Source: Cercis canadensis
Taxonomy: Eukaryota; Streptophyta; Magnoliopsida; Fabales; Fabaceae
DNA length: 64,000 bases
Assembly (NCBI GenBank): GCA_003255065.1
Contig: QAOA01004184.1
Location: 1,219-65,218, forward strand
Direction: 5' to 3'
This document shows positions 25,451-36,800 of the stretch, piece after piece. Position 1 is the first letter of the stretch. Every line of letters begins with the position of its first letter. A model generated the notes under the pieces. That model had not been told where the DNA came from, searched no databases, and saw only the letters and a program-made list of their open reading frames with translations. Made by a program: the position numbers and the translations under genes.

Positions 25451-27291
25451 AGTTATATGTACGTAATAAAGTTATAGCGTATTGCAACACCAAACTCAAA
25501 GGAGAGTTCTAGGGATCTACAGTGGTAATTTTCTCATTATGTTCCTAGAATTCACAATATTTTGATAGATTTTCTCTTTATTTACTTTGTCTACACATGT
25601 TCTCTAGTATTATATTAAAATACTATATTTTTTTCTTACATTTTTAGTGAATAAAAACATTATGACTATTTTAAGTACACAACGAGGTTAAGAGGCTAAC
25701 TATTTAATAAATTCTTTACAAAAAAAATTCTAAGTTAGTTGGAAAAGCTAATGGTCCCTACTCTATGTAAGGTAGATCTAACATGTCAATTTACTAGAGG
25801 CTCCTTTGTCCCCAAGACCATTTGTAGATGAATTTCAAGGAATATATATGGATCATACAATAATTGTAGGAGAAATTCTAAATATACACTTTTATGTTTT
25901 TTCTCTTTTTTGCTGAAATTCTGTTCATAAGTACACACTGTTTTGCTCTATCCTACAGATCCAATTAATAAGTGTCATTTGATTAAAGTTTTAATAAGTT
26001 CTTATGAAATATTAAATTTTAATGTTATTGTATGTGACGAGAGTGTGATGTGTGTTTTAAGAGAAGTGTGTAAGTAACATATCTCTTATTATAAAGGTAG
26101 TATCTTAATTTCATGTTAAGTTCAAATTTTAACATACCTCTTCATCTCCTTCCCTTAACCATAGTGCTGGTTTGAGCATCAAATAACTTCGGCTAAATAC
26201 ATGCTCCAACGTTTTTTTTTTAGTATTTTAGCTACGATTTTGAATTTGAACACATAATCCATAAGTTCTGAGAACAACTTCAATATCACTCAACTACAAA
26301 CCATTTGATACATGCTCCAACATTTTGATTTGTTTTCTTTCTTGTAGATCTTCCAAGACACCTTGCAGGGTTCTCAATCAATATCTTTAATAACCTTATG
26401 AATTTTCAACAATTCCTTTTAATTTTTTTCATTTTCATACCTACCAACCACACTCATATTTTAAGATGTTCAATAATTATTAATCTTTGTCCTATAAATT
26501 TTACCCTCTCCAAAAAAAATCATTGAAGCTAGACACCATTTATTTGCTCTTGGTTGAAGTATACCAGTACCAAACTAAACTCTCCAATTCCAAGGCTGTA
26601 TATCAACTCACATTAATTGCCTAGAGAATTTATATAGACCCAAGGACAGTTTAGGAAACATAATAAACTTAAAGCCTTTATAGTCCTTTTGGGTAGATTC
26701 ACTACTAGATTTTTATTTTTTTAGCAATAGACATTCCCATTGCTAAATTGAAATTTACAATGAAATAAACTATTGCCTTGTCCCTTAGTAAAGTGAGCGT
26801 TGCTAAATTTTTTGTAACGGCTTTAATTTCCATTGCAAACTCTTGCAATGGCATTCTTGTTTTAAATTTTGAAAAATTCTGTCTTTTAAAAGTGGAGTAA
26901 GAAAGCATTAAAGTTTTGAAATGTAGCAAGGAATTCTTAGTTGCAAAATTTAGCAAGGGATTGGCCATTGCAAGACTCTTATACTTGAGACGGCTATTCT
27001 CTTGCTAATCTTGGGGGTGTATATATATATATATATTTATTGCTTGTTTGAAATTGAATAGATGAAGTTTATGTTTTTAGTTATAGGAAATATTTTCTTT
27101 TAATTGAAAGATTAAATCGTCAATCTAAGAGAGAATTGATACAAAAGATGAAGAATCGATAAAGGTACAGCATACATGGAAGCCATTTTGGTTGGCACAC
27201 ATGTAATCAATGCAAACAGATCTCTAATTCCATCTACCCAAATCCCACAAACCAAAATCAAAAACCAGACCAAACCCATCTCCTAACTTAA

Positions 27292-27522
27292 TCAATCCCC
27301 TTCATTATTTCTTCTCACTAGAGTAAAATACCCTAAAACAGCACAAACCGCAACCACAAATTTCCCTTCGTTCATCAAAATCTTGATCACGAAGTTGAAA
27401 ATTTTCCTCCTCCCTTCAACAACCAAAGTCCTCATAGGCTTACCAAAGAAAGCTAATAGCACCACAATGATGATCCATGTCACTAAAACAGCAGGCACCA
27501 CCACCGCTGGAACTGCAATCAT
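27292..27522 (-). CDS. Small two-helix membrane protein, inside the CACTA element
   Basis: A 76-residue frame starting MIAVPAVVVPAVLVTW. A long hydrophobic helix (about residues 3-26) is followed by a basic loop (FGKPMRTLVVEGRRKIF) and a second hydrophobic segment (about 55-68, VVAVCAVLGYFTLV), ending in a charged tail RRNNEGD. The pattern resembles an uncharacterised plant-specific small membrane protein family, recalled only from memory. The ATG at 27522 was chosen; a GTG nine bases upstream is also in frame but not a likely plant start. No frame break is visible, so the copy could still encode protein. Its position inside the transposon suggests it was captured from elsewhere; whether it is expressed is unknown. 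Confidence 0.6.
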   Translation of the reverse strand: MIAVPAVVVPAVLVTWIIIVVLLAFFGKPMRTLVVEGRRKIFNFVIKILMNEGKFVVAVCAVLGYFTLVRRNNEGD

Positions 27523-27721
27523 AGAAAGCACCCAAAATCAAACCCCAAAAGCAAAGAAGAATAAAGGGTAGAAAATTGATCATCCTTCTGCTATGGCTTG
27601 GTGCGTAAGGGATTGGGAGAAGAGTTCAATGGTTTGGTTTGGTTGTGAGGGATTGCAGAAAATGATTGAGAGGAAAACGTTGGACTGGGAGTAAGAGTGA
27701 GGTCCTGGGATTTTTTTGTTA

Positions 27722-27978
27722 GAGTAAAACCCTTTTTTAATCCTTGAAAAATGTAGTCACTGACAAATTCGTCCTCCAAAAATTTTCGGTGACAAATTAG
27801 TCTTTGAATTATTATTCCGTTGGACAAATTAATCCTCTAATAGGGTCTTGTTAGTGACATTTAAGGACCAATTTGTTCAACAAAATAATAATTCAATGAC
27901 TAATTTGTCACTGAAAATTTTTGGATGACGAATTTGTCAGTAGATACATTTTTCAAAGACTAAAAAAGAGTTTTACTC
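27722..27978. mobile_element. Nested 257-bp MULE-type MITE with 9-bp target duplication
   Basis: Nearly the whole element is one inverted repeat: the left arm starting GAGTAAAACCCTTTTTTAAT pairs with the reverse complement of the right arm, GAGTAAAACTCTTTTTTAGT, and pairing extends over about 125 bp per arm. It is flanked by an exact 9-bp direct repeat TTTTTGTTA (27713-27721 and 27979-27987), the target size of Mutator-like elements. It lies about 200 bp upstream of the small membrane-protein ORF and inside the larger CACTA element. Confidence 0.88.
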
Positions 27979-28189
27979 TTTTTGTTACGGCCACGGAAGT
28001 TGTGGGATTAGAGTTTGAGTCCAAATGAAATACTGATAAACCCAAAAAGCGTGGGAGAATGTGTAAAACTTGTAGTGTTTGTGCATTTCTTTTAGTAAAG
28101 TTTTGCAAGTACTAATCTCTTGCTAACCTTTAATAATCTCTCAACAAGGAAAATTCTCTTACTAAATCTGAAAATATTTTTATCAAAGC

Positions 28190-28244
28190 AAAAAAAAAAA
28201 AAAAAAAAAAAAAAAGAAAAAAAAATAAAAAAAAAAAAAAAAAA

Positions 28245-28329
<85 letters not shown>
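28190..28329 (+). repeat. Poly(A) tract of about 140 bp
   Basis: Almost pure A with a few G and T interruptions near 28215-28246. The open frames across it in other registers are translation of the homopolymer and not genes. It lies within the CACTA element. Confidence 0.9.
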
Positions 28330-28331
<2 letters not shown>

Positions 28332-28592
28332 GGTGCTAAGTATTTCGACAAAAATGAAAATTGCGCCAAAACAAAAAGTAAAAATGTTGTAATAGATTAG
28401 CAATAGAATTATGTCTCTAAATTATAGGTACGACCATTTTATTTTTAATCCGTTACTAATTATTTAATCATATTGAAAAAGAGAGGAATTTTAGTTTCCC
28501 TTACTATTCCCTTGCTAAGGGCAAAATTTAGCAATGAAAAATTTGTCCCTTGCAAATTTTTGTCGCAAAAAAATAAAATTCTAATAGTGATT

Positions 28593-30764
28593 CCTTTATT
28601 TTTTTTTATCAAAATAATAATAATAATAATAATAACATTTGAATTGGCAGCTTTTGAAATAGTGTTTGGGATATGTTTAGTACGGCATACACTGTAATAC
28701 TCTTTACGGCACAGATTCTAGAAAGTAGAATAATGTTATTTATATATTAATTATTTTAACATTGTTTCATATTTTATACACACGATAACATCTAAATTTA
28801 ACTAAATTAACTTAAGTTATAATTTGGATATACTTAAAGCTTTTCTGTAGTTGAAATCTTGTACACTATCTCACGAATATATGTGTAGATAGATTTTCTC
28901 TTTAGAAGGCTTCTTCTTCACTGCATATTCTTTTTCTGCTGCCCGAAGTTCAATCTGCACTATAGTGCCTGTAGAAAATTCAGATATATAAGGTGAGTAC
29001 TGACTACTGAGTAAAACCCAGATGCAGTGGGCATTGAATATATAAAACAACCAAGATCACTTTCACACAAACAGTTCTTCTCGTACAAATTGGGGGGGAC
29101 CAATAATACAAATAAACGATCATGAATAAAGGTGGTCCTAGCAGATAATGGAAGCTAATAAGAATGGTAACCCAGTGAGTATAACAAGTTGGCCATTTTG
29201 TTGCACACTCAAGTTGGCTTCACCAAAATGCCAGTGTGGGAACAAAGTGGTGAAGAGGGTCCAAAAACTAGAAGATCCAAAGATCATGCAATACAGCAAT
29301 AGTAAACATTCGTACGTAACACGTGGAGGAGTCTTAGGCATTAGGCCAAAGCTTTCAAATCAATTCACCTTCACCGTATCTTCACCTTTCAATAATGCAC
29401 TCTAGCTACATGGATGAAGAAGGAATCGTCCCCCACACCCTCTTCTCTCCCCTTCTCCCCATGGAAAAGGACTATCATCTATTGCACTAGAAAGAGAAAC
29501 AGAAAGAGAAAGAGAAAGAGAGAGGGGGGAGGGGGGGCTCCATTTTTTTTCTTGGAAAATTTTGAGTACAGACTTCTGTTACTTTCTAATAATTACCATA
29601 CATTGTAGCTAGATGACACAAAAATTTTGTCCACATAGAAAGATAAGATATTCTTTATATCTATTGATAACATTGTTTTTTTATTGTATCTGATTAATTA
29701 TTGGTTCTTATATCTTGAACGTGATTGGGCTAGGGATTATTTCTTTGTTTAATTTGTCTTCCACCTTGAAAGGTAACTATAGAAGCTTACAAAATTTTAT
29801 AGGTACATATTTGTTACGTACATCCTTCTATCTGCATATCATTTAGGTTTACATTACTGCACATCACTATAAATACATAAATACCTGCATCTAAATTGTG
29901 AAGACTGATCTAATATCTCCACAAACATTATGCCATAATTTACAATTTTGTTATGTGGTAGAATCACCGTTAAAAATCAATAAATTTTGATTAGTTACTT
30001 AGATTATATTACACAATATAATTTATGAAATGTAATGCTCAAAGTTTATACATATATCATAATTCTTATTTAAATTATATAGGTTCCACTAACAGCTCAT
30101 ATTATGCACTCTAATTTACGCCCACAAAATTTATGCATATATCATAACTCTTATTTAAATTATATAGGTCCCACTAACAACTCAAATTATTTAATATTCT
30201 AGTTGACGATGGCATATAACAATTATTATTTGGTTCACGCTAATATGTAATTATCATTATTCATTATAGAAAACTTTTTTTCTTTTACTTTTTACGTGTT
30301 TGTAAATATTGATGGAGATCACAGCCGCCATAAAAGGAAACAAAAAAAGCCTTCAAAATAGTGTGGGGATGTTGAGGGCCACTAAATAGGGCAAGATTTT
30401 TTAATTAAAAAGAAAAAAAAGGGAATCAGTCTTAATCCACTCAAAAAGCTGTGATTATCTTTATGAAATTCTTTCTAGTAAGAAAAGTCCTAGAGCTTAT
30501 AGTCTTCGCTAGGTCTTCTCTTACTGTACATACCTATCAAAACATAGGCTACTCTTTAGTTCGCTACCCTGTCACTATTAACTTCTTGTTTACTTACACC
30601 CAAGAAATGGAGAATTTGTGGTCCTCACCCATTCTTCTTCTATTTTACCCTTTTGTTATTCTATTTATATTAAGATTTTATAGTCTTCTTCTCCTTGACT
30701 CTCCCTATACTCCTCCTTTCTTCAAGGTCTCATTGAGCTCTTTCTCTCTTGCTTCCCTGAACCC
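28593..30764 (+). promoter_or_regulatory. Upstream region of the SPL gene
   Basis: No gene recognised. Holds an (AAT)n run near 28615-28636, a GA-rich tract near 29495-29540, an 85-bp tandem pair at 30045-30185, and AT-rich sequence with TATTTATATTAAG near 30660. The pyrimidine-rich stretch 30690-30760 just before the ATG looks like a 5' leader (CTTCTTCTCC, CTCTTTCTCTC). The promoter limits are not determined. Confidence 0.4.
30045..30185 (+). repeat. Tandem pair of an 85-bp unit
   Basis: About 56 bp beginning TTTATACATATATCATAATT and ending in CACTAACAGCTCA recurs 85 bp later as TTTATGCATATATCATAACT ... CACTAACAACTCA, with few differences. It lies about 600 bp upstream of the SPL start codon. 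Confidence 0.7.
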
Positions 30765-32001
30765 ATGGAAACAAGCAAAGCTGAGGGAAAGAGGACCTTG
30801 AGGTACAAGGATGAGGAATTTGAAGATGAAGAAGAGGAAGATGATGATGTTAATGATGTGGGTTTTGGAGAAGATGGGAGAAAGAAGAGAGTGATGACAG
30901 ATCTCTACGGTACTAAGAGAGGGTCCAAAGCTGGAGCCTCAATGCCACCTTCTTGTCAGGTGGATAATTGCCACACTGATCTAAGTGATGCTAAGCAGTA
31001 CCATCGGAGGCACAAGGTCTGTGAGTACCATGCCAAAGCTCTTTCCGTACTCATTGCAGGGCTTCAGCAACGTTTTTGCCAGCAATGTAGCAGGTTGAGA
31101 AACCCTAATCCAATTTTTTAAATCTAATTGCTTTTCTTTCCTTCCCTTGATGCCACATCTTTTTGTTCAAATCTTTGAGGGAATTGGTGTTTGATTAAAA
31201 TTTTGTTTCTTTGTTCTTCTCAAGCAGCCCTTATATATAGTGGAAAGAAGAAAAGTCCTAATTGAATTTGAATGGCTTAATTTAGTGGTAAGCTAATTCT
31301 AAGAAGGCTTACATTTTCTCAAGATTTTTTGTTAAAATGGAAAAATGTGCACTTGGGTGCATTATTTTTCACTTAATATACCCTGATTGGTGTATTCCAC
31401 TTGTCCTATGTAACTCATTTGACAAATGACATGGAAACCATTAATGGAAGCTGCTCAAATACAGTGCTATAACCCTAACATTCTACACCAAGGTATGACT
31501 TGTGGATGACTGTTTTTAGTAAAATAGGACTTTAACGATCACAGCATATGGCTGGAAATGAGTCTTCTTGAATGGCATTTTGCAATAAGGCAAAATATGA
31601 ATCCCACTTCCTCTTGTTGACTATAAAGATTTGGAATCCTAATTTTGAGGGTGCTTTATGATGATGGTAAATTAGGATGGTTTATAATTTTGATGCAATA
31701 AAGGTCTCTCCTCTTGGATGAAGGCAAGTTTCAATCTCAGATATCTGCATCCACTGCAAGACTTTACCGATTGGTTTATAATAAATACATGTTGCCTTTT
31801 AAAGCAAGGAGAGGATTCAATATCCCAAAAAAAATTTATATTTGACTAGTAATTTCTCTTCAAATTAATATGTTGTTATGTAGATTTCATGAGCTCTCCG
31901 AGTTTGATGACTCTAAAAGGAGTTGTAGAAGACGTTTGGCTGGACATAACGAGAGGCGCCGAAAGAATGCATCTGATTACCATGGAGAAGGATTGAATTA
32001 A
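30765..32001 (+). CDS. SPL3: SBP-box transcription factor, SPL3/4/5 type
   Basis: Two exons, 30765-31093 and 31884-32001, joined in AGC AG|A TTT to restore [10 protein letters not shown]; the protein has 148 residues. The N-terminus is acidic ([11 protein letters not shown]). The SBP domain is complete: first zinc site Cys64, Cys69, Cys86, His89; second Cys105, Cys108, His112, Cys124; then the bipartite nuclear signal [17 protein letters not shown]. The intron sits between the two zinc sites, as is standard in SBP genes. Short length, nothing beyond the SBP domain and a miR156 site in the 3' UTR place it in the SPL3/4/5 clade, which promotes the floral transition and the adult phase by binding GTAC cores. 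It is convergent with BAC1. The SPL3 assignment over SPL4/5 leans on the remembered Arabidopsis neighbourhood. Confidence 0.95.
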
Positions 32002-32096
32002 GGAGAAGAATTCAGTAGAAGGACAATAATGAACATTGAGGCAAGCATAAATAAACTCTCCCATGGAACCTTCTTCACATTCAAATTTGTTGTTAA

Positions 32097-32116
32097 GGGC
32101 TCTCTCTCTTCTGTCA
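32097..32116 (+). promoter_or_regulatory. miR156 target site in the SPL 3' UTR
   Basis: The 20-nt site GGGCTCTCTCTCTTCTGTCA lies 95 bp after the stop codon. Compared with the perfect complement of miR156 it differs at two positions, facing miRNA nucleotides 14 and 19; the seed region and the cleavage centre (10/11) are fully paired. Arabidopsis SPL3/4/5 carry the site in the same place. Confidence 0.9.
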
Positions 32117-33811
32117 ATTTTCGGCTTATATATAATATATGCCTGTGCTGCTGCTCTTTATGTATGACAAGATTTTCATCTAGAATGAGTAAAATCATGC
32201 AAGTATGCTTCTTTTGTGTACTTGTTCCATTTATTTGCACTAGTTTCTCTGATATCTTGAAGGGCTATTCTTTCAGATTCATCAGTCTGTGTATTGGACT
32301 CTCAACCTAGAGAAGACTTTTCAGTTACTGCTTTCGTGTTATCTTTATTGAGAAAACTAGTGATCTTTCAAGTTTGATTATCTGTGATAAGTTACTTGCA
32401 TGAAGGAAGCTAGTGAGTGCCATCAATTAGCACTCCACACACAATATTGCCAATGGTACTATACTACCATTTGATAAATGCCATCATATTTATTTCTATG
32501 ATTAGCATTATTTACACACTTATACATACACACTCATATGTGTTAAGTCTAAATTTAACTGGACCCACAGCCCCACTTCAATTTCAAATGAGCACGCTCG
32601 CTCTAACTAAACTTCTTTTTTAATACTAATCACTTTTCTTTTCCACAATCTGCAAACACAATTTCTTTGTCTTCATGTACTACCTTTGAATTTTTGTTTG
32701 CATTTTACTAAAGCTAGAGGACACAAGGTACACACCCCTCACTCACTTTTACAGAGGGCATTTGTTGTGCTATTAAAAAGTAAAAAGTTGGACTCTGAAG
32801 TGGTAGACATTATCTTCAACTAACCAGATTATGTTTTAACGGATTGTCAACTGTCAGTTTGCACAGCCATTATCAATCATCAAGATAAGGCTCAATGATT
32901 ATGATTAGGATTTTTTTTTTTGGGTAAAAATTGCCATTGCTTCAGTTTCTTACTTTCTTTATCATACACTGAAAACGAGTAATAAGATATGCACTATGCA
33001 AATTGCAACCTCATTTTCAGGGATGATATTAGGAAGCAACGCTGGACCAAAGATCTAAAGCTCTATACCATTCTAAATTTAAATCTGGAAAAAAAAAAAT
33101 CTATGGCCATAGACTAAGGATTTACCTAGATCCTCTACACATTAAGGTAGGGATGTCCATTGTGAACATCATCAAAATATAATGTAAAGTCCATGCCAAT
33201 GAGCTATAAAGCCATGGTTTTGAGAGATTAATGCAGCATATGGTAATATGCTCAGTCTTGTGATGGGAGAAATGCATTATACTCAACTAAAGAAGTAGAG
33301 GTGACACCAGTTAACAAGTTTAACCGAGCAAGAAGTAGACTTGGGTTGGTAGCACTTGCTGCTTTTGTTTTGCAAAATATACCGGAAAAGGGTTATCTCA
33401 TTCATGAATTGACATAATAAATATATTCCATTATCAAGAATTTTCTCTCCACAAGATCGGGGGGGAGGGAATGGGAGCCAGTTACAATCAAGGCCCCCTT
33501 TTCTAATTTCTCCAATCTTGAACTCAACAAGCTTTGAAAGCAATGCTGAAGTCCTACATTGGAAGAAAATGTAAAAGAATAGAAGCTCTTCACAGGAAGA
33601 AATACATTATATTGAAAAAATTCTTCTCTCTGTCCAACCTCTGAAATAATGTTTGATGTTGGCTTCATGAAAGTGTATTTGAACTTTGATATTCTATTAT
33701 CCCCAAAAGAAATGGTCTGCAGATTCTGTACAAAGAATACCAGACAACAATCATCATTTCCTGAGTAATGATAATAAAAATTCAGCATAAAGTACTAGAG
33801 AAGCACCAACC
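32117..33811. other. Spacer between the convergent SPL and BAC1 genes
   Basis: Holds the rest of the SPL 3' UTR and the BAC1 3' UTR; the exact ends are not visible. No further gene recognised. Minus-strand frames around 33283-33788 have no family features. Confidence 0.5.
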
Positions 33812-36800
33812 TTAATCATGCTTAATGCCTAACATTTTCATCGCTAGCTCCCAGCTGACAATGGCTGCTGCATTAGCAGGAAATGCTCGAGCTACGGTAG
33901 GACCTAGACCTGTATAGCACCCCTTTAATCCAGCCCTCCTGTAAATCTACAATAAAACCACTTTTGGACTCTATGACATATATTTCTCTTATCTTTAGTG
34001 TTTGGCGATTGAAGAAGCAGCTGTAAAAAGATTTAAGAGAGTATTACCGAAGTCAAGACTTGAAAGGGATTCTTTGGACAGTTTTTATCACGGTTAGTCT
34101 GAATTACAGTTTTTGCAACATCCAGGGGCAGAACAGCCAACCAAAACTGGAAGAAAAATTGAGAAAAATCACAATCCAGAAAGGTTCAATGGGATCAATA
34201 ACATCCTTAGTTGTTAAGATGCTTACAGCTACACCACCAAGACCACCAGTAAGGATCCCAATTCCCACGTCAATCAAGTTGCTGTAATTGGATGAGATAT
34301 TTTTAACACGTGAATGCATGTGATAACGCACATATTCATAAACACTAAAAAACACGGCATTCCCTAAAGATTCTCTAAGCAATGTTGTATAACCTCCACG
34401 AAAAATTCCTGTAACCTGAAAAGCATTCTGTCAGCTAATATAAACACTAATCATGATGTTGCAGAATGTGGAAGAATTTCCTCACCCCTTCAGATTTTAC
34501 AGTTTTAAGGGCACAATCAAGGGGACTACTATATCTACTTGACTTGGGAACCAAAGAGTCGGTGCCTTGGATCTGCATCCTACACTGGAAGTTCAGTTTT
34601 AAATTAATAACACGAGACAATGGAGCTAAATATGGGATGCAGTATACAAAACCTTGGTTCACCTTACCTTCACCAACTCTGTTGGACATAACACAAAACT
34701 GATGATGGCACCACCATAAGCTGCAGATGGTATTATTATTTGAGGCTGAGGTCCGCTACTTTGCACACCTCCCTAGATTAGAGGATAAAAACAAAAGTAG
34801 AAGGCATGAACAAAAGTATATTTAGAGAAAAAGATACTTCACAACAGATACATCCACAAAACAATTAGTGAGTGTTTCTTTCAGTCAGAACAACTCAAGC
34901 GGATGGGTGTAATGTCAAATCAAGATAAACCTCATCTATGTCACTTTCACACAAACCTGAAGGGACATTTTTGTCTGGGAATAAATACCAAAAAGCAGTG
35001 AGCTTTCAAAAGCCATCCCAATAAAAGATGATGTTGCTCCTCTATAAAGTCCTTTAATCTGAAAAGAAGTCATGGCCAAGTTACATGGCAAAATCTCTAA
35101 ACAATAATTGAAAAATAAATACATGGAATTTGAATCAATTCAACCATTGATGATATTTGCATTATTGATTTTCATTCCTTAAGTAGGCATTGCTATATTA
35201 AATGATTGAAGACAGTATCATAAATTACTCCCCCCATGGCATTATGAGTCTCCCCTTTTCAATTCCTCTTATACTACATAACATACTCAAATTTATTTTT
35301 TTTCCGATAAAAGAACTTATTCAGTAGAAGGAAGGAAATAGCACAAAAAAGGAGGCCAAGAAGTCCTCCCATAACATACTGAAAGTTGAAACCCACTTCT
35401 TCATGTTTGTTTTAGGATCATCTACTGTAACTCTTTTACTTCTACAATATTGGATGTAGAATTCATTGTGTAAGAAATACGGAGATACTTAGGAGCTGGA
35501 ATCACTATTTTCCTCTTCTATTTCAGCAATCAAAAGGTAAGACGTAGGTGCATAGAAGGGGTAAAATCAATTTCACTTGAGAGGAAAAAATCAAGAGAAG
35601 AAAGATAAGACGACAATAACAGTGAAAATAAAAAAATAAAAACAAAAGGCTTGCATGGAAGAAAAGTATAAGACAGACACTTTTTGCTCATAACTATGTT
35701 TTAAAATTATGAAAAAAGTCTGAAATATGAATTTGTATTCGTATGCAACTAATTTGATGACAATTTCTGTAATCTTTTTTCTCCACAAAGAAATATGACA
35801 AGTGGACAGCATAACACTTCCTTTTTCCTTCACATCATAACTTTGCTAACAAGGCTAAGTGGAGCCAAATTTCACAAATGATAAAGAAATGGTATCTTAA
35901 CATCATTAGTTGCCATGAATATAATCTCTAGCTCAGACATGACATCATTAACTCTCTAAGACAGAGAAACCCTAATGTTCAGTGTGCACCAACAACTAGG
36001 CTTCGCAAACAACAAGCAAAGATCAAACAACCAGATAACTTTATTATTACCCATTAAATGATGATTGCATGATTAATATATATATTGTTCAATCAACCTT
36101 ACCAGTAGAAAAACACCAATCAAGTCAATGACCCCTCTACTACACCTAAATGTGCACTTCGAAATAACATATATCCCTCAAAAGATAAAGGTCAAGAACC
36201 ATACTCCCTCAGTCTTCAGTATCCTAGCAGTGCAATGCAAACCACTCCTATACTGAATCCCATGCACTTCTGTATTGTGTGTTTGCAGCTTCACCTAATA
36301 AATGAAAAAATAATTTACAGATAAACTAAAATATTTAAAATGGACCATAATTGGATCTATAAAATTAATTACAGTAAACTTCACAGTAGAAAGTATTGCC
36401 ATATCTTAGAGGCCCTCAGTATCTTGATGTCACCAATAAACATGCAAAAAAAAAATCTATTATTAAGATAGAAAACTATGATAGACAATAATGCAGTCAG
36501 ATTATGAAAAAATAAAATGACAATCAACACGCTCCCTTTTTTTTTCCTCGTTTTTGATGAATCCCTCTTTTATATATTTTCCTGGAGGGGGAACGTGCAG
36601 AGGCTTCATAGGAATGCAAGTGTTTGTCTCAACAACAATTGAGAACCAAAAAAGGATTACATGGCACATTATAGCATCAAGTTATAGCAACCATATCACA
36701 CTGCAACTACTAAATCATCATCCAGGAAAAACTTAATCCCAATGGTATACTTGTGTTCCAATGCACAAATTTGGAATTGCAAACATTCTCTTCTTTTACT

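Larger units (their letters stand above)
17931..26696. other. Gene-poor intergenic region
   Basis: About 8.8 kb with no confident gene. It holds a dispersed repeat at 19262-19395, a weak exon-like minus-strand frame at 20193-20378, Ns at 18213, 22435 and 23545, a long duplicated block around 23545, and an AT dinucleotide repeat near 25426-25450. Open frames up to 123 codons occur but show no family features. Confidence 0.5.
26700..28589. mobile_element. Complete non-autonomous CACTA element carrying a host-type gene
   Basis: The left end reads CACTACTAGATTTTTATTTT and the right end, reverse complemented, CACTATTAGAATTTTATTTT. The element is flanked by the 3-bp direct repeat ATT at 26697-26699 and 28590-28592, the target-site size of CACTA transposons. 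Both ends hold many short TTAGCAAGG/TTGCTAA motifs in both orientations, as expected of subterminal repeats. The 1.9-kb interior has no transposase. It holds a small membrane-protein ORF (27292-27522, minus), a nested MITE (27722-27978) and a long poly(A) tract. This is the architecture of a gene-capturing CACTA. Confidence 0.85.

Noticed and set aside
28092..28403. Long minus-strand frames of 79-103 codons, mostly Phe
   Set aside because: They are translations of the poly(A) tract on the opposite strand and have no protein character.
29148..29405. Plus-strand frame of 85 codons upstream of SPL
   Set aside because: Composition is not implausible, but there is no recognisable domain, splice partner or conservation that I can recall.
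34060..34702. Plus-strand frames within the BAC1 exons
   Set aside because: Antisense shadows of conserved carrier exons.
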